A DNA stretch of 9,250 bases from an uncultured Porphyromonadaceae bacterium. GTDB lineage: Bacteria > Bacteroidota > Bacteroidia > Bacteroidales > Muribaculaceae. The stretch's first letter is position 1. Every line of letters starts with the position of its first letter. Of this stretch, positions 4,535-9,250 are shown piece by piece. Where the stretch lies: positions 1-9,250 of the forward strand of contig CAMVDK010000124.1 in assembly GCA_947166165.1 (NCBI GenBank). Direction: 5' to 3'. A program made the position numbers and the translations under genes. The notes under the pieces were generated by a model. That model searched no databases and was not told where the DNA came from. It was given only the letters and a program-made list of their open reading frames with translations.

Positions 4535-6259
4535 TCAATGCGCAAAGTCGAGTTTCAGGCCGTGGCGGTCGAACTGCTCAAAGTCGAGCTGCTTGAGTCC
4601 GCAGCTGTCGAGTGCGAGCATCTCGTTGTGGTCGTTCACGTAGCGGCGCTTGCCGGGCTTGAAGCTGTCGCTTCCCAGGGCATGCTCGGGGCGGAGCAGG
4701 CGTGTGCGCACGCCGGCCAGGTGGAGCAGCGTGTGGTAGGTCACCATGCTGGTGGACACTGGCTGAGGGCGATGGCGCATCACGCACTCCCACTGCTGTG
4801 GATAGAGTTCGCGCCACTGCGCCGAGGCCCACACGAGCAGGGGCACGCGCAGCTGGTGGTAGGACGGCAGCGGCGAGGCGTGGAGGAAGCGGCCGCGCGC
4901 GTCGTCGTAGATGTCCTCGCCGTGGTCGCTCGTGTAGAGCATCACCGCCGGCACGTCCTGGCGGGCCAGCAGCTCAATCACGCTACTCACGATGTGGTCG
5001 GCATAGGCCACGGTGTTGTCGTAAGCGTTCACCAGTTTGTGGCGATGCGCCTTGGTGGCCGACGGATAGTCGACCGGGCCAAAATGGGCGTACGACGAGG
5101 GATAGCGGTCGCGATAGTCGAAGTGCGAGCCGTAGCAGTGCAGCACAATGAGCATGCTGCCGGCCACCCGCTCGCCGGCCTTCGAGGGCAGGATTTGAGC
5201 CAGTTGGGCAAGCAGCTGGTCGTCGTAGACGTTGGCCTGCATCGGCAGAGTGTCCTTGGTGAAATGCACGTGCTCGGCCTCGCAGCCTAGATAGTCGATA
5301 AAGGAGTGGTTGCGGCGCTGGTTGCTCACGAACCACGTGTCGAAACCTACCTCGCGGAAAGCATCAATCAGGCCCCGCTGCGTGTACAGGCTGTCGTAGT
5401 CGCCCTGGCTGGCAGTGGCCGTCAGCAGCAGCGGCACACTCTTGTGGGTGGTGTTGCTCATCGTGATGGCGTCGGCATACACCGCCAGCGACTGTGTGGT
5501 GTCGGCCAGTGCCTTGAGCCGTGGGGTGGTGTTGCGGCCGTAGCCATAGAGGCTCATGTCGTCGGCACGCAGCGTCTCGCCAATCACCAGCACGTAGACC
5601 TCCGGCACCGAGTCGGAACGGGTGAGCGTGGCATTGTGGGTGAACGACGCCGACGTGGCCGGATAGCGGGCTGACTGCACCACACGCTCCACGCTCAGCC
5701 CCGCATTGTAGCACACGTTCACCGGGAACACGTCATTGAGCAAGCCGAAGCGGCGGTCCACCACGTAGTTCACCGCCAGCAGCACTACGCCCAGGGCCAG
5801 CACCATGCCGCCCAGCACGCGCTGGTTGTGCACAAAAGCCGCGTGAAGCCGCAGCCACTTGCGCAGCGCCACCACACTCAATGCGATGCCAAGCCCGTAG
5901 ACCACCACCACGAAGATGACCGAGGGGTAGATTTGCGCCAGCAGCTCGTCGGCCTCGGTCACGTTGGTCGTCACCAGGTTCAAGAACATGTCCACCGCTA
6001 TCGGCGACTCGCCGAAGAGGTAGAGCAGCACCGTTTCGAAGGCACCGAAAAACATGAACACAAACAGCCACCAGAACATCTTGCCCGGGTTGCGGTTCAG
6101 CGTCATGGCCAGCCAATAGGCGCCCAGCGGCAGCACCAGCCCCACCACGCGCGTGAGCACGCCGGTGCTCTCGGTGAATAGCATCAGCACATTGGGCATC
6201 ACCAGCATCAGCAGGAACACCCAGAAGTAAAAAGCAGGTTTGTCGATCAGTCGCCGCAT
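4535..6259 (-). CDS. Phosphoethanolamine transferase (EptA-like, sulfatase fold), probably lipid A modifying
   Basis: The protein has 574 residues, a usual length for the family. About five membrane segments occupy residues 10-165, followed by a periplasmic alkaline-phosphatase/sulfatase-fold domain from about 218. Catalytic landmarks are visible: VLVIGETLRADDMSLYGY with metal ligand E228; the nucleophile threonine T270 or T271 in MSNTTHKSVPLLLT; HCYGSHFDYRDRYP (374-387), the family's GSH...RYP box; SDHGED with D445 and H446; and FLHASPLPSYHQLRVP (458-473). Family knowledge: these inner-membrane enzymes move phosphoethanolamine from phosphatidylethanolamine onto lipid A phosphate or core sugar, lowering negative charge and sensitivity to cationic peptides. 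The acceptor here is not shown by sequence. A TAGATTTTG sequence at 6285-6277 could be a weak -7 element. A 116-bp gap separates it from the preceding barrel gene. Confidence 0.92.
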   Translation of the reverse strand: MRRLIDKPAFYFWVFLLMLVMPNVLMLFTESTGVLTRVVGLVLPLGAYWLAMTLNRNPGKMFWWLFVFMFFGAFETVLLYLFGESPIAVDMFLNLVTTNVTEADELLAQIYPSVIFVVVVYGLGIALSVVALRKWLRLHAAFVHNQRVLGGMVLALGVVLLAVNYVVDRRFGLLNDVFPVNVCYNAGLSVERVVQSARYPATSASFTHNATLTRSDSVPEVYVLVIGETLRADDMSLYGYGRNTTPRLKALADTTQSLAVYADAITMSNTTHKSVPLLLTATASQGDYDSLYTQRGLIDAFREVGFDTWFVSNQRRNHSFIDYLGCEAEHVHFTKDTLPMQANVYDDQLLAQLAQILPSKAGERVAGSMLIVLHCYGSHFDYRDRYPSSYAHFGPVDYPSATKAHRHKLVNAYDNTVAYADHIVSSVIELLARQDVPAVMLYTSDHGEDIYDDARGRFLHASPLPSYHQLRVPLLVWASAQWRELYPQQWECVMRHRPQPVSTSMVTYHTLLHLAGVRTRLLRPEHALGSDSFKPGKRRYVNDHNEMLALDSCGLKQLDFEQFDRHGLKLDFAH

Positions 6260-6375
6260 GATTGTTTGTTATGTTTCAAAATCTAGGCATCGTGCCTGTC
6301 ACGAAACGAAGGCCGGTGTTGCGCCAGAACTCATCCTGGCATCGTTCCCCAAGCATTTCATTCCGAGTTTCAAAG

Positions 6376-7578
6376 CTAAAACGCCTCGTTCACCGACATC
6401 ACGAAGCCGTTGTGGCCTCGCTTGCCGAAGCCGTAGTCCAGTCGAAGCACCACATTCTTGCGCAGCCTGAAGCGGTAGCCGATGCCATAGTTGGGCAGCA
6501 GATTGCCAAACGTGAACGCGTCGTGAAACACGTTGCCCACGCCGGCCCACACGGCAATGCCGTTGCGCCGCCACACCGTCTGCCGCAGCTCCACTTGCGC
6601 CGCCATCATGTGCTTGTCGCGGTAGCGGCCGTTGTAGTAGCCGCGCATGCTGGAGTTGCTGCCCAGTTGCGCGAGCATCGCCCACGACGGATTGCCGAAG
6701 TTGAAACAAGCCGTCAGCTCGCCGGCCACCACGCCGCCGCGCCACGGGCTGCTATAGGCGCGCGCCGTCAGCTGGGTGCTGCTGAAGGCGTAGTTGTTGC
6801 CCAGAAAACGAGGGCGGAAAATCTGCTTCAAACCCACATAGCAGCCCCGCGTGGCATTGTTCATCTGGTCGCGGGAGTCGTAGTGCACGGCGAAACCCAG
6901 GCCATAGTTCTGCAGGCTGAGGTCTTGCCCTTCGAGCAACTCCCGTCGGCCTATCTTGCTGCAGTGGAAGTAGTTGATGGCCGCTGCCGGTCCCACATAA
7001 AGGTGATGCACCACTTGCACCACATAGTCGGCCACGAAACGCAGCTCTTGCATGTCGAGCTTGGTCTCGTTGGCATCGATGTCGGCCATGTCATAGCCCA
7101 TGCCCCAGAACTTGATGGGCGAATAGCTGAACCGCAGTTCGGTGTTCACACGCCGTTTGTCGTTGGGAAAGAGCACCGTGCCGCTCACGCCAACTGCCCA
7201 GAATCCCGCCGTAGAGATGTCGCCCCACAAATTGAGGCTCGACGCTTGTTCGGTGGGTGAGCAGCCTTTGAGGCGGAAGGTGAGCATGCCCGAGAGCGCG
7301 AGTCCCAGCTTTGAGTCGGTGCTATAGTGTGGGCCGCCGAGCACCACCCATTTCATCTTCATGGCCTCGGTGGTGCTTGTGTCGCTTTCGTTGCCTGTGG
7401 CATAGCGTGCGAGCCGGTCGAAGAAGTTGTGCCGGCGCACGCGCTGCGCCATCGAGTCGGCAGTCACGGTTGCCGGAACATTGACCCCGGCAGCCGTCTG
7501 ACTCTCGACTGCTCCAACTGCCGCGCAGCAGCACAGCTGGCACGCGGCGAGCGTTGACAGTAGAATTGTTCGCTTCAT
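6376..7578 (-). CDS. Omp85-type (BamA/TamA-like) outer-membrane barrel without POTRA domains
   Basis: The protein has 400 residues from the ATG at 7578 (MKRTILLSTLAACQLCC...), which gives a normal signal peptide. An in-frame TTG four codons earlier sits inside the -7 box and is rejected as start. After a short low-complexity linker, the protein is a chain of amphipathic beta strands from about residue 70 (WVVLGGPHYSTDSKLGLALS...) to the C-terminal FVMSVNEAF, which ends in Phe as outer-membrane barrels do. RGYYNGRYRD in the C-terminal third corresponds to the VRGF/Y lid-loop motif of Omp85 proteins, and NATRGCYVG resembles the strand motif before it. POTRA repeats, present in true BamA and TamA, are absent. 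The family is the 'surface antigen/BamA-like' barrel common in Bacteroidota; the substrate or role is unknown. Confidence 0.85.
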   Translation of the reverse strand: MKRTILLSTLAACQLCCCAAVGAVESQTAAGVNVPATVTADSMAQRVRRHNFFDRLARYATGNESDTSTTEAMKMKWVVLGGPHYSTDSKLGLALSGMLTFRLKGCSPTEQASSLNLWGDISTAGFWAVGVSGTVLFPNDKRRVNTELRFSYSPIKFWGMGYDMADIDANETKLDMQELRFVADYVVQVVHHLYVGPAAAINYFHCSKIGRRELLEGQDLSLQNYGLGFAVHYDSRDQMNNATRGCYVGLKQIFRPRFLGNNYAFSSTQLTARAYSSPWRGGVVAGELTACFNFGNPSWAMLAQLGSNSSMRGYYNGRYRDKHMMAAQVELRQTVWRRNGIAVWAGVGNVFHDAFTFGNLLPNYGIGYRFRLRKNVVLRLDYGFGKRGHNGFVMSVNEAF

Positions 7579-7587
7579 AACAGGCTG

Positions 7588-7620
7588 CAAAGTTACTATT
7601 TTTTCCTGAAATCACGAAAA
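7588..7620 (-). promoter_or_regulatory. Promoter of the Omp85-like gene
   Basis: TAACTTTG (7595-7588) is an exact Bacteroidota -7 element. TTTTCG (7620-7615) lies 19 bp upstream as an approximate -33 box. The ATG is only 9 bp after the -7 element, implying a very short or absent leader. Confidence 0.6.
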
Positions 7621-7659
7621 CGAGAACCACCCTATTCCATATTTTTGGAGGAGTGGTTC
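7615..7659 (-). terminator. Probable terminator after the FadL-like gene
   Basis: On the minus strand, GAACCAC (7659-7653) pairs with GTGGTTC (7630-7624) across a 22-nt loop, followed by TCGTTTTCG. The stem is perfect over 7 bp but the T-run is interrupted and the loop is long. It lies about 50 bp after the stop at 7708 and overlaps the next gene's -33 region. Confidence 0.4.
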
Positions 7660-7707
7660 CCGATTTGCTTGGCCCGTAGGCCGTCAGCCGAAATGTGCGC
7701 CGAGGTT

Positions 7708-9250
7708 CTAGAACCTGAAGCCCAGCGTGGCCGAGATTTTGTTGTCGTGCTCGCTCACTGCCGTGCGCACGTTCAGCCCGTTGTCGTCGAGCGGGAAGGC
7801 CTCGTAGGTGCTCTGGCGGTTCTTGTGCACATAGGCCAGGTCGAAGTACACGTTCTTGTGGTGGTAGCCCAAGCCGGCCGTGATGTTCTGCACCGAGCGG
7901 TCGTAGCTGTACGACGGATTGCAACCGCCCACGGTCACCACCTCCTCGCCGTCGCGCACACGCTGCGCCGCGTTGCTGGTCTGATAGTTGTAGCCGGCAC
8001 GCAGACTCCACTTGGGCGTGAGGCGCAACTCGCCGCCCACGCGCACCACATGCTGGGGCGCCAGATAGGTCTTCACCTCGTCGACCGAGCCGGCGTATTC
8101 GTGACCGTAGTCGTCGAGCAGGCGGATGTTGGTGTTGGCCACATACTCGTAGTCGAAACTCAGCAGTCCCTTGGTGCCCAGCACACCGGCCACGCTGCCG
8201 ATGAAGCGCCACGGGGTGCGCGTCTTGTAGTAGGCCGTTGCGTTGGGGGTCCAAGCGTCGTCGAGCGAATATTCGTCGTTGCCATCGGGAATGAACTGGG
8301 TGGCCAGCACGCTCTGGTAGCGGTCCTTCATTTTATAATAGGTGGGTGTGTGGAAGGCCACACCCAGCCGGAACTCCTTCACGGGCTTCAGAATCACACC
8401 CAGCTTGAAGTTGTAGCCGGTGCCGGTGGTGCGGTTCCAGTCACTCAGGCCAAAGGACATGTTGCCGTCGACAAGCGTTGCGCTCGCCGAGTTCGGGCGG
8501 TTGTAGACCAGCGTGTTCTCGAGCACCTCGCCGTAGTAGCGGTTGTACTCATACAACAGGTCGGTGATTCCGAAGGCGAAGCCCCAGTAGAGGGTGTTCG
8601 ACAGGTTGCCACCCAGGGCCAGCGAGAATTCGTCGGTATGCCCTTTCTCCTCGACCTCGAACTCGGCATCACCCACCACACCGTCGAAGCCCAGGCCGTC
8701 GAAGCCGCCTTGGCTGCGGGGCAGTATCAGGTAGTTCTGATAGGCAAGCACCTGGTTCCAGCTGCCGTCGCCGTCGAATGCGCTCCCGCGCTCGGGATCG
8801 AGCTTTGACGGGGTCATTCCATCGAAGTTGGCCTGGTCGGCCAGATAGTTGGTCATCGAGGTGGGGATGCCACGCAAGGCTCCACGGTAGCGGCGGTCGA
8901 ACGAGTTGAGCCGGCTGTAGGAGAAGCCGAAGTTCACGTTCGGCATCGTCTCGCTGTCGAGCTTGATGGACCCCACGTAGCCCACGTTGTTGAACTTGAA
9001 CCGTGTTTCGTCCTGCTTCACAGAAGTTGCCTCCACCGAGTTGATGTCCAGACTCACCGTCAGTCCCAGGTCGCTGCTGCGGTACACACCGATTCCGCCA
9101 GGGTTCTGGTTCATCACCGAGATGTCGCCACCCAGCGCACCAAAGGCACCGCCCATCGACATGAACCTCGACGTGCCACGCAGCTCGGTCTGCGACTGCT
9201 GCAGAGCGTCGAACGTGTATTGCGCACTCGCCACAACAGGCAGCGCACAC
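7708..9250 (-). CDS. FadL/OmpP1-like outer-membrane transport protein (5' end outside window)
   Basis: The frame is open to the right edge and lacks its true start. The residues before QYTFDALQQS read C-A-L-P-V-V-A-S-A, the end of a signal peptide with an ASA cleavage site, so the GTG at 9234 is not the start. The mature N-terminus continues through RGTSRFMSMGGAFGALGGDI and NQNPGGIGVYRSSDLGLTVS, the plug-like conserved segment of Bacteroidales proteins annotated as outer membrane transport protein or hemin receptor. A long series of beta strands follows, ending NKISATLGFRF with terminal Phe. Family knowledge: FadL-type barrels pass hydrophobic compounds through the outer membrane; the substrate of the Bacteroidota members is generally unknown. 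At least 513 residues are present, which is normal for the family. Confidence 0.9.
   Translation of the reverse strand, partial: CALPVVASAQYTFDALQQSQTELRGTSRFMSMGGAFGALGGDISVMNQNPGGIGVYRSSDLGLTVSLDINSVEATSVKQDETRFKFNNVGYVGSIKLDSETMPNVNFGFSYSRLNSFDRRYRGALRGIPTSMTNYLADQANFDGMTPSKLDPERGSAFDGDGSWNQVLAYQNYLILPRSQGGFDGLGFDGVVGDAEFEVEEKGHTDEFSLALGGNLSNTLYWGFAFGITDLLYEYNRYYGEVLENTLVYNRPNSASATLVDGNMSFGLSDWNRTTGTGYNFKLGVILKPVKEFRLGVAFHTPTYYKMKDRYQSVLATQFIPDGNDEYSLDDAWTPNATAYYKTRTPWRFIGSVAGVLGTKGLLSFDYEYVANTNIRLLDDYGHEYAGSVDEVKTYLAPQHVVRVGGELRLTPKWSLRAGYNYQTSNAAQRVRDGEEVVTVGGCNPSYSYDRSVQNITAGLGYHHKNVYFDLAYVHKNRQSTYEAFPLDDNGLNVRTAVSEHDNKISATLGFRF

Noticed and set aside
4538..5290. Long plus-strand open frames opposite the phosphoethanolamine transferase and barrel genes
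   Set aside because: These are antisense shadows caused by high G+C codon use; they lack any recognisable domain while the minus-strand frames match known families.
6371..6378. TAGCTTTG at the stop codon of the Omp85-like gene as a promoter for the transferase gene
   Set aside because: It matches the -7 consensus, but no -33 element is visible at proper spacing and it overlaps coding sequence; not strong enough to list.
7579..7590. TTG start four codons upstream in the Omp85-like gene
   Set aside because: It lies within or immediately after the -7 promoter element, so it would probably not be transcribed; the ATG at 7578 gives a proper signal peptide.

Overview
The window looks like a chromosomal segment of a Bacteroidales bacterium (Bacteroidota), probably near Prevotellaceae or Muribaculaceae. 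The evidence is promoter -7 elements of the TAnnTTTG type (TAACTTTG upstream of two genes), typical Bacteroidales protein families (DUF4369 lipoprotein, FadL-like barrel with an N-terminal GGAFGALGGD segment, Bacteroidota-type WYL regulator), and absence of strong Shine-Dalgarno sites. By eye, the left 3.8 kb is less G+C-rich than the right 5.4 kb.

Left part (1-3857): an RNA-repair / RNA-quality-control locus. On the minus strand is the start of a Ro60 (TROVE) protein gene (1-280, runs off the left edge). Upstream of it on the same strand, at 522-1392, is the most striking object in the window: a tight tandem array of seven structured RNAs of 94-138 nt, separated by AT-rich linkers of only 4-14 nt. 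Every unit is closed by its own terminal stem, and the stem sequences differ from unit to unit while staying complementary. Each stem is followed by an invariant internal loop (5' strand TGCCGTAG, or TGCCGTAA in the first unit; 3' strand YGNYTRTHGC, always 10 nt), then a second variable helix, then a (A/T)CTTC box. Two units carry tRNA-like tops. One has a T-arm, an acceptor stem capped by a GCAA tetraloop, and a D-arm, in circularly permuted order as in the bacterial Y RNA YrlA. I read the array as a multi-copy Y RNA cluster serving the adjacent Ro60.

Divergently, on the plus strand, are a DNA polymerase-beta-type nucleotidyltransferase of the RlaP family (1583-2779) and, 13 nt later, a WYL-domain transcriptional regulator (2793-3857). 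Between the divergent units lie an 18-bp inverted repeat and promoter-like elements. A 178-bp fold-back element with perfect 20-bp inverted ends sits between the RNA array and the Ro60 gene. No RtcB ligase is in the window; if present it should lie beyond the left edge.

Right part (3843-9250): four minus-strand cell-envelope genes. In transcription order they are a FadL/OmpP1-like outer-membrane barrel (5' end outside the window), an Omp85-type barrel without POTRA domains, a lipid A-type phosphoethanolamine transferase, and a small DUF4369-type lipoprotein. The last two may be co-transcribed. This block converges on the WYL gene with a 15-bp overlap and appears functionally unrelated to the RNA locus.
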